DNA of 5,876 bases. It comes from an uncultured Clostridia bacterium (GTDB taxonomy: Bacteria > Bacillota > Clostridia > Christensenellales > Aristaeellaceae). The DNA is taken from assembly GCA_945877525.1 (NCBI GenBank), contig CAMDVP010000190.1, positions 1 to 5,876 on the forward strand, given 5' to 3'. A program made the position numbers and the translations under genes. This document shows positions 1-5,428 of the stretch, piece after piece. Numbering within the stretch: position 1 is the first letter of the stretch; each line of letters opens with the position of its first letter. The notes below the pieces were generated by a model. The model was not told the origin of the DNA, searched no databases, and saw nothing but the letters and a program-made list of their open reading frames with translations.

Positions 1-653
1 CCCCCCCGCAGGCAACCCGGCCCCGCGTCTGCAAAGAGCGCCGGGGCAACCTCCATGCACAGCCTGTGCATTTCCGTAGCCAGGGCACGGATCTCCCACT
101 GGGCGCGGGAGCACATGCGCAGGCTGAAGAAATGCCGCAGTTCCCGCACGTTCATGGTCATCATCAGGCGGGTCTCGCAGGCCCCGGGCAGCACAAAGCG
201 CGCGTCCTCGTTGCTTCCCTCGCCAGCACCCAGCTTCTCCTGCCATGCACAGTACCATGCATGCATTTCATCCATCTGCCGGCGGTATTCCGTCTGCGCC
301 TCCTCACCCAATGCGGCGATTTTCGGCGGCATGACATACCCGAAGCCGTTTTCATAGGACACATACCGCTGGCTCTGCACGGAAAAGCTGGCCAGGCGGT
401 GCCTTGTCAGCTGGGCAAGCAGCACCCGGCTGACGCCCTCCACGCCAAAGGTGAAGCTGGCATGCTCCAGCACCGAATCATGCCCCATGCCGAGAATCCT
501 GTGTACGAACTCCGACTGATCCTTCTGGGAAACCTTTTGGGTCAAGTCATCAATGCCAGCCCGGGAATAGCACAGCCGCGCGCCAAGGGCAACGGTTTCC
601 TCCGGGGAAAGGGTGTGACGCAATAGCGCCACCTTCAGGCTCACTTCGGGCAT
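1..653 (-). CDS. thyX: FAD-dependent thymidylate synthase ThyX (3' end cut by window edge)
   Basis: Flavin-dependent thymidylate synthase converts dUMP to dTMP in the cytosol, using methylene-tetrahydrofolate as carbon donor and reduced FAD. The ATG at 651-653 opens a frame that stays open to the window edge, giving 217 residues without a stop. The ThyX signature RHR-x7-S is present: R84-H85-R86 and S94, followed by QRY. Upstream is the GHDSVLEHASF segment (57-67), and downstream are MNVRELRHFF (167-176), R179 and Q185/E187/R189, all typical of the flavin and dUMP pocket. The end visible here, AGPGC, resembles the Cys-containing tail common in Firmicutes ThyX, so only about 10-30 residues should be missing. 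The ribosome site GGGAGG (661-666) lies seven bases before the ATG, inside mrnC, and the two genes overlap by 13 bases, suggesting translational coupling. The family assignment is secure. Confidence 0.96.
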   Translation of the reverse strand, partial: MPEVSLKVALLRHTLSPEETVALGARLCYSRAGIDDLTQKVSQKDQSEFVHRILGMGHDSVLEHASFTFGVEGVSRVLLAQLTRHRLASFSVQSQRYVSYENGFGYVMPPKIAALGEEAQTEYRRQMDEMHAWYCAWQEKLGAGEGSNEDARFVLPGACETRLMMTMNVRELRHFFSLRMCSRAQWEIRALATEMHRLCMEVAPALFADAGPGCLRG

Positions 654-1060
654 GTTTCTTCCTCCCGCTGACTGATTTGAAACAGGGCAAGCAGACGTTC
701 CTCCTGCCCGGACAGATACAGATAGCCCATCAGGGCTTCCAGCGCCGTGGCGGCCTGATAATCCGCCGCGTCCTGGTGGCGGGGCTTTGGATGGCGCGCA
801 TGGGCGTTGCGCCCACGGCGAACCACATCCTCCTCCGCTTCGGAAAGCCTGCCTTCCAGCCTTGACAGCGCAAGCGCCTGGGCCGCGGCGTTCACCCCGG
901 CCACCGCCTGCTGGTGCATATGATGCACATTGCATCCGCGGTAAACCAGCCGCGAGCGAATCAGCAGCTCCCACACCGTATCGCCCAGGTGCGCCAGCTG
1001 CAATGGACTGAGCAGTCTGGCCTGTGCTTCCGTCATAGGAGCGGATTCCCGCAGGGTCAC
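641..1060 (-). CDS. mrnC: Mini-ribonuclease III (MrnC), 23S rRNA 3'/5' maturation nuclease
   Basis: Mini-III is an RNase III-like enzyme lacking the double-stranded RNA-binding domain; in Bacillus subtilis it trims precursor 23S rRNA in the cytosol. The 139-residue product has the usual length and only the RNase III catalytic domain. Visible features are LAHLGDTVWELL (23-34) with catalytic D27, the RRGRNAH segment (81-87), and ATALEALMGYLYL (104-116) with catalytic E108. The start is a GTG, chosen because GGGAGG (1068-1073) sits seven bases upstream; the in-frame ATG at 1034-1036 has no comparable site. The gene overlaps thyX by 13 bases and is first in that transcription unit. I recall cysS, mrnC, thyX and rlmB clustering in many Firmicutes; here a tRNA gene, not cysS, lies upstream of mrnC, and whatever follows thyX is outside the window. 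Confidence 0.95.
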   Translation of the reverse strand: MTLRESAPMTEAQARLLSPLQLAHLGDTVWELLIRSRLVYRGCNVHHMHQQAVAGVNAAAQALALSRLEGRLSEAEEDVVRRGRNAHARHPKPRHQDAADYQAATALEALMGYLYLSGQEERLLALFQISQREEETCPK

Positions 1061-1092
1061 GTCATCGCCTCCCGTATGCGCATAGTCAAGTT

Positions 1093-1121
1093 ATTATAAC
1101 ACAGCACAATGATTTTGAACA
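1093..1121 (-). promoter_or_regulatory. Predicted promoter of mrnC-thyX
   Basis: A perfect TATAAT (1093-1098, read on the minus strand) is preceded by TGT, making an extended -10 element. The -35 region is weak: at 17-base spacing (1116-1121) it reads TGTTCA, and TTCAAA lies at 15-base spacing. Transcription would start near 1086, leaving a leader of about 25 bases before the GTG. The assignment rests on pattern only. Confidence 0.6.
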
Positions 1122-1158
1122 CCCTTTTCCCACCCCTACACAAAAAAATGCGTGTATG

Positions 1159-1186
1159 AAAAAAACAGCCGACGATTCGTCGGCTG
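1159..1186 (-). terminator. Intrinsic terminator of the tRNA-Lys unit
   Basis: The 21-base near-perfect palindrome at 1166-1186 folds into CAGCCGAC/GTCGGCTG with a five-base loop, and is followed on the minus strand by seven T (complement of the A run 1159-1165). It begins only five bases past the tRNA 3' end. On the plus strand no T tract follows, so it works for the minus strand. Confidence 0.88.
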
Positions 1187-1191
1187 CTTCG

Positions 1192-1264
1192 TACACCATT
1201 AGGGACTCGAACCCTAGACACCCTGATTAAGAGTCAGGTGCTCTACCAACTGAGCTAATGGTGC
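1192..1264 (-). tRNA. tRNA-Lys (anticodon CTT)
   Basis: The minus strand folds as a complete 73-base cloverleaf. It has a seven-pair acceptor stem (GCACCAT with ATGGTGT, first pair G.U), D arm GCTC-AGTTGGTA-GAGC, and anticodon arm CCTGA-CTCTTAA-TCAGG with anticodon CTT. A five-base variable region follows, then T arm TAGGG-TTCGAGT-CCCTA and discriminator A. It therefore reads AAG lysine codons, which suit this GC-rich sequence. The terminal CCA is not encoded (the next bases are CGA), so it must be added by CCA-adding enzyme. It has its own promoter and terminator and appears to be a single-gene transcript. Confidence 0.97.
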
Positions 1265-1297
1265 ATATGCTTTACGCTTTCGCGGTCAGCAGAAAAC

Positions 1298-1325
1298 ATT
1301 ATAGCACAATTCCTGCGTATGTCAA
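1298..1325 (-). promoter_or_regulatory. Near-consensus promoter of tRNA-Lys
   Basis: On the minus strand TTGACA (1320-1325) and TATAAT (1298-1303) are both perfect sigma-70/A hexamers, separated by 16 bases, with TGC just before the -10. Transcription would start near 1291, about 27 bases before the mature tRNA 5' end, so 5' trimming by RNase P is expected. It is the strongest promoter match in the window, as fits a stable RNA gene. Confidence 0.9.
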
Positions 1326-1343
1326 CCTGTTTTCTGAAAAAAA

Positions 1344-2135
1344 TCATATTTTTCCCGTCCAGCGCGTCAGACGCGCCACGCTGGCGCGCAGTGCCCCGAC
1401 CGTCTTTGTTTCCAGCACTACTCGTGCGCCGCAGCGCTCCGCCCAGGCAAAGCGCTCTGCAAGGTCAATATCTCCATCGCCCAGGGCCAGGTGGCAGCGG
1501 CTCCCCTGTGCGTCGTGGCCATGCATGTGAATCAGCCTGTCGTCCCATTCCCGGTAGAAGGGCTCGTCGCAATTTCCCGCAGCATGGCTGTGGCCGATAT
1601 CCAGCGTCAGCCCGAACACCTCCGAGTCCAGCAGCGTACGGATCACCTGACGCTCATGGGGCGCAAAGCCGCCGGTATTTTCAATGCCTACGCGCACGCT
1701 GCTGCCCGCAAACGCCCGTTCGCAGGCATCGCGCAGCGACTCCGCCGCCGCGGCATACTCCTCTGCATAGCGATGATACAGATACACCTTTTCCTCCGGC
1801 AGGGTGATATATACCCCCTTGGGCAGGTGCATGTTTACGATCGGCATGTCCAGCGCCTGGGCCAGGGTCAGCGCATCCCGTAGCACCTCCATCCAAGCCC
1901 GGCGCACCGGTTCGGCAAAGGTAAAGGGGTCGAATTCCTCTGGAAGATGCAGGGTAAAGAACACGCCATATTCCCGCTTGAGATGATACAGCAGCTGAGG
2001 ATCAAGCCGCCGGGCCTGACAGGCCGGGAAGTTCATGTTCAATTCAACAAAGGACAGCCCCAGCTCCGCGCACAGGCGGGCAGCGTCCTCCATCTCCGGG
2101 GTTTCCAGCAGATAAGGCATGCCGAAGGTTATCAT
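1344..2135 (-). CDS. Sugar phosphate isomerase/epimerase-like TIM-barrel protein (AP2Ec fold)
   Basis: This 263-residue cytosolic protein has the layout of the xylose isomerase-like TIM barrel (AP endonuclease family 2), which covers metal-dependent sugar isomerases and epimerases as well as endonuclease IV. Strand-end motifs in order are VELNMN with E31, TLHLP with H63, NMHLPKG with H103, GIENTGG with E152, LTLDIGHSH with D179/H182, LIHMHGHD with H203/H205, CHLALGDGDID with H215, and VVLETK with E242. E152, D179, one of H203/H205 and E242 match the single-metal Glu-Asp-His-Glu set of ketose epimerases. The Asp of the usual DxH motif is replaced by R213, which argues against a three-zinc DNA repair enzyme. 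The substrate is unknown. The start is supported by GGGGAG (2142-2147) six bases before the ATG. It follows the secreted-protein gene by 18 bases, so the two are probably co-transcribed. No convincing terminator separates it from the tRNA promoter. Confidence 0.85.
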   Translation of the reverse strand: MITFGMPYLLETPEMEDAARLCAELGLSFVELNMNFPACQARRLDPQLLYHLKREYGVFFTLHLPEEFDPFTFAEPVRRAWMEVLRDALTLAQALDMPIVNMHLPKGVYITLPEEKVYLYHRYAEEYAAAAESLRDACERAFAGSSVRVGIENTGGFAPHERQVIRTLLDSEVFGLTLDIGHSHAAGNCDEPFYREWDDRLIHMHGHDAQGSRCHLALGDGDIDLAERFAWAERCGARVVLETKTVGALRASVARLTRWTGKI

Positions 2136-2153
2136 GGCTTTCTCCCCTTTGCG

Positions 2154-2960
2154 TCAGGGCGCGTAGATGATATCGTCCCGCAAGCGGTACAGGGTGGCTC
2201 CCCTGGTTTTCAGGCAGAAAGCGGTGGCCCACCATTCCACGCTTTTTACCTCGTCATACTGCACAAGGCCATAGCGGATGCCGTCGCGTTTACCGCCCCG
2301 CATATTGGAGTCCATCCAGTGAATCTCATCCGTAGCGGGGTCATAGCCCAGCATAATGGCGCTGTGCGCGCCCGTGCCGTATTCGTACTGGGCTGACATC
2401 TGAAAGAAATCTCCCCGCTGGGCCTGGCGCATGAACTCACAGGCCAGGGCGAAATTTTCTTCCTTGGACTTGTCCTTGTCATATCGGAAGCTGGCGACCT
2501 CGTAAAAGGGATTCCCTTTTGACGCGGGAATGTCCTCCCAGGCCAGGCCGTAGGCATAGGGCTTGCATTCCTCCTTGGGCAGGTTGTTGGGAATTACCAG
2601 GGGCACGTCGGGATATTCGGCCATGCGGAAATCGTCACGATTCTGACGGAACAGGTACACGGTAAAGTTCTTGCACACATAAATATCCCCGGAATAGTGC
2701 GCTCGCTGGGCCTTGCCGTCCGCCTTCACATACAACTCGTGTCCAAGCTCGACGATTCGGTCAATCAGGTCGTTTCGGGCGGTCTGATCCACAGGATTGT
2801 TCAGCGCCGGATCATCGTCCGGGATCACCTGACCGTCCTCTGTGATGATAACGGATTCGACAATCTCCGTGATGGAGTAATCGTCCTCCTCTCCCCGCGA
2901 GAGCGCGGGCATACAGAACAGGAACAGCGTCAGGAGCAGCGCCAGCATCCGTCTTGCCAT
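2154..2960 (-). CDS. Secreted protein with papain/NlpC-like Cys-His-Asp arrangement
   Basis: No named family was recognised. The 268-residue product begins with a clear signal peptide: MARR, then a hydrophobic stretch at about 5-20, with probable cleavage near 20-23. There is no lipobox, so the protein is probably released or wall-associated. An acidic linker (about 24-52) leads to the main domain. GDIYVCKNF (91-99) offers C96 as a possible nucleophile, QRGDFFQM (181-188) resembles the GD strand of NlpC/P60 and CHAP domains, and GAHSAIMLGYD (197-207) offers H199. HWMDSNM (214-220) offers D217 or N219 as the third residue. This order is that of papain-like peptidases, amidases or transglutaminases acting on peptidoglycan or proteins, but activity is inference. 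The start at 2960 was chosen because AGAGGTGATC (2963-2972) fits the 16S tail well; the ATG seven codons upstream (2981) has no such site and would put charges before the signal peptide. Confidence 0.8.
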   Translation of the reverse strand: MARRMLALLLTLFLFCMPALSRGEEDDYSITEIVESVIITEDGQVIPDDDPALNNPVDQTARNDLIDRIVELGHELYVKADGKAQRAHYSGDIYVCKNFTVYLFRQNRDDFRMAEYPDVPLVIPNNLPKEECKPYAYGLAWEDIPASKGNPFYEVASFRYDKDKSKEENFALACEFMRQAQRGDFFQMSAQYEYGTGAHSAIMLGYDPATDEIHWMDSNMRGGKRDGIRYGLVQYDEVKSVEWWATAFCLKTRGATLYRLRDDIIYAP

Positions 2961-2962
2961 TC

Positions 2963-2972
2963 GATCACCTCT
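2963..2972 (-). promoter_or_regulatory. Ribosome binding site that fixes the start of the secreted protein
   Basis: AGAGGTGATC on the minus strand is complementary over nearly its whole length to the usual bacterial 16S rRNA 3' tail and ends two bases before the ATG at 2960, with the AGG core about eight bases away. This makes 2960, not 2981, the likely start. Confidence 0.75.
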
Positions 2973-2992
2973 GCTTATCATGGTTCATACCC

Positions 2993-3021
2993 ATTTTACA
3001 CACATTTGCTTCTCCGCGCAA
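2993..3021 (-). promoter_or_regulatory. Possible promoter of the secreted protein/isomerase pair
   Basis: On the minus strand TAAAAT (2993-2998, five of six consensus bases) is preceded at 17 bases by TTGCGC (3016-3021, three of six). It lies in the 117-base gap after the ATP-grasp terminator, where a promoter is needed. The -35 match is poor, so the call is tentative. Confidence 0.45.
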
Positions 3022-3046
3022 GCCGCAGGTGTAAATCCTTGCATGC

Positions 3047-3072
3047 AAAATGCCCGACATTTCGTCGGGCAT
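3047..3072 (-). terminator. Intrinsic terminator after the ATP-grasp gene
   Basis: The inverted repeat TGCCCGAC/GTCGGGCA (3051-3058 and 3064-3071, extended by one A-T pair at 3050/3072) has a five-base loop. On the minus strand it is followed by a short run of four T (3047-3050, the first also able to pair) and then GCATGC. It starts five bases after the ATP-grasp stop codon. The T tract is short, so termination may be partial. Confidence 0.7.
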
Positions 3073-3077
3073 CATGC

Positions 3078-4088
3078 TTATAGGTCGATGAATTTCTCGA
3101 ACTCCGGCAGAATACCGATGCCATCGGGATAGTGCGCGGCAAACTGCGGGATGGCGTGGCTCGGGAAGGAATTGCCCTCAATGAAGGTAGGGCCGTCGGG
3201 GGTAATGGCCACGTCCCAGGCTACAAAGCGCATCTGGGGCACCTTCTGCGCGGCCTCCATGCACATGTTTTTCGCCTCTTCCCAGAAGGGTACGGTGAAC
3301 CCCACAATGGGCGTGCCGGTCATGGGGTGAATGTCAAAGGTGTTGCCCTGCTTGTCCGCGCCCACAGTGAGCAGCGTGCCGCTGTCCAGGTCAATGCGGG
3401 CCGCCATGCCGCCGCAGTCCACATTGTCCATCACCTTGCCGTTACCAATGCGCAGGAAAGCGTAGACAATGCCCTGCTGCTTGTCGCCCAGCAGGGTGGC
3501 AATGCGGCAGGTGTTGACCGAGGTGGGGCATAGCGAAGCCATCTTCGGGTGCTGCTGAACCACCTCTTCCAGAATGCCGATGCCCTTGTCACGCAATGTT
3601 TGCAGGAACGCGCCGGGGCCGTCCTGCCAGCTTTCCTCCGTAAAGCGTTCGATGCCCTGGCCGCTGGAGCCCTCCAGGGGCTTGCCGATGAGCTGGGTGC
3701 GTCCTTCCGTCAGACGTTCCAGGTCGGTTGGGTCGGTGCTTTCATTGATGAGGAGCCATTTGCGGGGAATGTATTCTCTGAACAGCTCATTAAACTGGGT
3801 TTTGTCATCAAAGAAGTGCCAGTACGCCTTGTCGTTCATGCGGCGGACGATGTTATTGGAAATTCCGCGGGTGATGACGGTTTTGCGCTGCGCGTCGCTC
3901 AGGCGGTACATCTGGGCAATCTTGTAGTCCACATAGCCCGCGTTGTATTTCACGGCGCACTGAAGCATGTCGGCCATCAGCCAGGGGCGGCTTTTGCCGC
4001 TGCGCTCCTTCAGAAGGCCTGTGGTTTTCCACATGGCCTGCCAGTCCATTTTCACAAGACGGTTGCAAAAGTAGGTCAGACGGCTCAT
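3078..4088 (-). CDS. ATP-grasp protein, sugar-transfer-associated type
   Basis: This 336-residue cytosolic protein carries ATP-grasp landmarks. An N-terminal region (about 1-95) precedes the nucleotide-binding part, where IGKPLEGSSGQGI (134-146) gives K136 and the glycine-rich loop, and ILEEVV (172-177) is the usual acidic hinge. SVNTCRIATL (190-199) with N192/R195 follows, then DNVDCGGMAARID (221-233), and WDVAITPDGPTFIEGN (291-306) with D292, E304 and N306 as metal and phosphate ligands. The motif spacing recalls the Pfam family of sugar-transfer-associated ATP-grasp proteins (ATPgrasp_ST), thought to join carboxylates to amines or sugars in surface polymer work; the substrate here is unknown. 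The start at 4088 follows AAGGAGGTG (4095-4103) by six bases; the frame is open upstream to 4127 inside ychF, but without a site. It lies 13 bases after the ychF stop and ends at a terminator, so it is second in the ychF operon. Confidence 0.85.
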   Translation of the reverse strand: MSRLTYFCNRLVKMDWQAMWKTTGLLKERSGKSRPWLMADMLQCAVKYNAGYVDYKIAQMYRLSDAQRKTVITRGISNNIVRRMNDKAYWHFFDDKTQFNELFREYIPRKWLLINESTDPTDLERLTEGRTQLIGKPLEGSSGQGIERFTEESWQDGPGAFLQTLRDKGIGILEEVVQQHPKMASLCPTSVNTCRIATLLGDKQQGIVYAFLRIGNGKVMDNVDCGGMAARIDLDSGTLLTVGADKQGNTFDIHPMTGTPIVGFTVPFWEEAKNMCMEAAQKVPQMRFVAWDVAITPDGPTFIEGNSFPSHAIPQFAAHYPDGIGILPEFEKFIDL

Positions 4089-4094
4089 GCCGCG

Positions 4095-4103
4095 CACCTC
4101 CTT
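4095..4103 (-). promoter_or_regulatory. Ribosome binding site of the ATP-grasp gene, overlapping the ychF stop
   Basis: AAGGAGGTG on the minus strand is a near-ideal Shine-Dalgarno sequence six bases before the ATG at 4088. Its first two bases are the last two of the ychF TAA codon (4102-4104), so ribosomes finishing ychF stop on this site. That arrangement favours translational coupling or re-initiation. Confidence 0.85.
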
Positions 4104-5199
4104 ACACGTTGAAGCGGAACAGCACAATGTCCCCGTCCTTCATCACATAGTCCTTGCCCTCGGAGCGCACCAGGCCCTTTTCCTTGCAGGCCGCCATGGA
4201 GCCCAGCTCCCGTAGCGTGTCAAAGGGCACGATTTCCGCGCGGATGAAGCCCTTCTCAAAGTCAGTGTGGATTTTGCCTGCGGCCTGCGGTGCCTTGGTA
4301 CCGTTTTTAATAGTCCAGGCGCGGCATTCATCCTCGCCGGCGGTGAGGAAGGAAATCAGTCCCAGCAGCCGGTAGCAGGCAGTAATCAGTCTGTCCAGAC
4401 CGCTCTGCCCGATACCCAGTTCCTCAATGAACTCAGCCTTCTCATCGGGCTCCATCTGAGCGATTTCCTCCTCAATGGCGGCGGAAATCACCAGCACCTC
4501 CGCGCCCTCTTCCTTTGCCATGGCTTCCATATCGGCCAGGCCGGGAATATCGGCCGGATCCTTGCCCAGGTCGTCCTCGGCAATGTTGGCGGCATAAATG
4601 ACAGGCTTTGTCGTCAACAGGAACCAGCCGTCCACGATTTCCTTCTCATCGTCGGTAACCTGGAAGGTGCGGGCGGGCTTGCCAGACTCCAGGTGCGCAT
4701 AGATCCGCTCGGCCAGGTCAACCTCCACGCCGGCCTTCTTGTCGCCGCCGCGGAAATTCTTTGTGGCCTTTTCCATGCGGCGCTTAACGGTGTCCATATC
4801 AGCAAAGATCAGCTCAAGGTTAATGGTTTCAATATCCCTTGCAGGATTGATGGAGCCGTCCACATGGATGATATTCTCATCCACAAAGCAGCGCACAACA
4901 TGTACGATGGCGTCTACCTCGCGGATATGGCTGAGAAACTTGTTGCCCAGCCCTTCGCCCCGGCTCGCGCCCTTGACCAGACCGGCAATATCCACAAACT
5001 CGATGGTGGTGGGGGTCACCTTCTTCGGGTGATACATATCCGCCAGCACATCCAGGCGGGAATCAGGCACCAGCACCATGCCGGTGTTGGGCTCGATGGT
5101 GCAGAAGGGATAGTTGGCGGCCTGCGCGCCGGCCTTGGTAATGGCATTAAAAAGGGTGCTCTTGCCCACGTTGGGCAAGCCCACGACTCCCAGCTTCAT
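4102..5199 (-). CDS. ychF: Redox-regulated ATPase YchF (Obg/OLA1 family)
   Basis: YchF is a universally conserved P-loop NTPase of the Obg-related class that hydrolyses ATP, binds ribosomes and affects translation and stress responses. The 365-residue product has the standard length and is complete. Motifs in order are GLPNVGKST (7-15, P-loop), YPFCTIEPN (30-38, switch I), DIAGLVKGAS (70-79, G3 and switch II), and N205-I-A-E208 in place of the NKxD of GTPases, which is the YchF hallmark that shifts specificity to ATP. A helical insert covers about 125-200, and a C-terminal TGS domain (about 282-365) includes RAWTIKNGTKAPQAAGKIH and ends in DGDIVLFRFNV. The ATG at 5199 follows GAGGAG (5209-5214) by nine bases. 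It is the first gene of its unit, divergent from uppP, and is followed by the ATP-grasp gene. Confidence 0.98.
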   Translation of the reverse strand: MKLGVVGLPNVGKSTLFNAITKAGAQAANYPFCTIEPNTGMVLVPDSRLDVLADMYHPKKVTPTTIEFVDIAGLVKGASRGEGLGNKFLSHIREVDAIVHVVRCFVDENIIHVDGSINPARDIETINLELIFADMDTVKRRMEKATKNFRGGDKKAGVEVDLAERIYAHLESGKPARTFQVTDDEKEIVDGWFLLTTKPVIYAANIAEDDLGKDPADIPGLADMEAMAKEEGAEVLVISAAIEEEIAQMEPDEKAEFIEELGIGQSGLDRLITACYRLLGLISFLTAGEDECRAWTIKNGTKAPQAAGKIHTDFEKGFIRAEIVPFDTLRELGSMAACKEKGLVRSEGKDYVMKDGDIVLFRFNV

Positions 5200-5240
5200 T
5201 CGTCCAATCTCCTCTCGCGCCCCTTGCGGGCAGCCCTTTT

Positions 5241-5269
5241 ATTATAAACGCATTTCCACGGAAAAGCAA
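5241..5269 (-). promoter_or_regulatory. Predicted promoter of ychF
   Basis: On the minus strand TATAAT (5241-5246) is a perfect -10 element; TTGCTT (5264-5269) lies 17 bases upstream as a partial -35. Transcription would start near 5234, about 35 bases before the ychF ATG. Confidence 0.65.
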
Positions 5270-5347
5270 TTCCCCGGGCACGATTCTTTTTCATCCCGGA
5301 TACAGCTCTATTTTTTCCTGACTTTTTCCTGTTTTTACATTCGTCGG

Positions 5348-5376
5348 ATGACATTCCGGCGCAGGTATGCTATACT
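5348..5376 (+). promoter_or_regulatory. Predicted promoter of uppP
   Basis: ATGACA (5348-5353, five of six -35 bases) and TATACT (5371-5376) are 17 bases apart, and TGC before the -10 makes an extended element. A T-rich stretch at 5307-5337 lies upstream. The start would be near 5383, giving a leader of about 46 bases in which I see no riboswitch-like structure. Confidence 0.75.
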
Positions 5377-5428
5377 GATTGCGTGCATAGGATATCTTCG
5401 TGCATAAGTATGGAAGGAGCTTTTTATC

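Noticed and set aside
66..626. A 186-codon plus-strand open frame opposite thyX
   Set aside because: The minus strand encodes a full set of ThyX motifs across the same stretch, so this frame is a by-product.
1101..1310. The 8-base word ATTGTGCT upstream of the -10 of both the mrnC and tRNA-Lys promoters as a shared operator
   Set aside because: It sits at different distances from the two -10 elements, and the same word occurs inside the ychF coding region near 4120, so chance is the better explanation.
1362..1376. Inverted repeat GCGCGTC/GACGCGC at the end of the isomerase gene as a terminator
   Set aside because: It lies inside the last codons with almost no loop, and the T run (complement of 1337-1343) comes about 18 bases later, so it is not a canonical intrinsic terminator.
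3549..4112. A 187-codon plus-strand open frame opposite the ATP-grasp gene
   Set aside because: It is a shadow of the minus-strand gene, whose ATP-grasp motifs are intact; the antisense product resembles no family.
4267..5247. A 326-codon plus-strand open frame opposite ychF
   Set aside because: It lies antisense to a complete, motif-rich ychF; its product has no recognisable motif and no ribosome site was noted. Long antisense frames are expected in GC-rich coding DNA.
5200..5428. Possible riboswitch or small RNA in the ychF-uppP gap
   Set aside because: The 229 bases are explained by two divergent promoters, two leaders and a T-rich stretch; no conserved fold or hairpin with a T run was seen.
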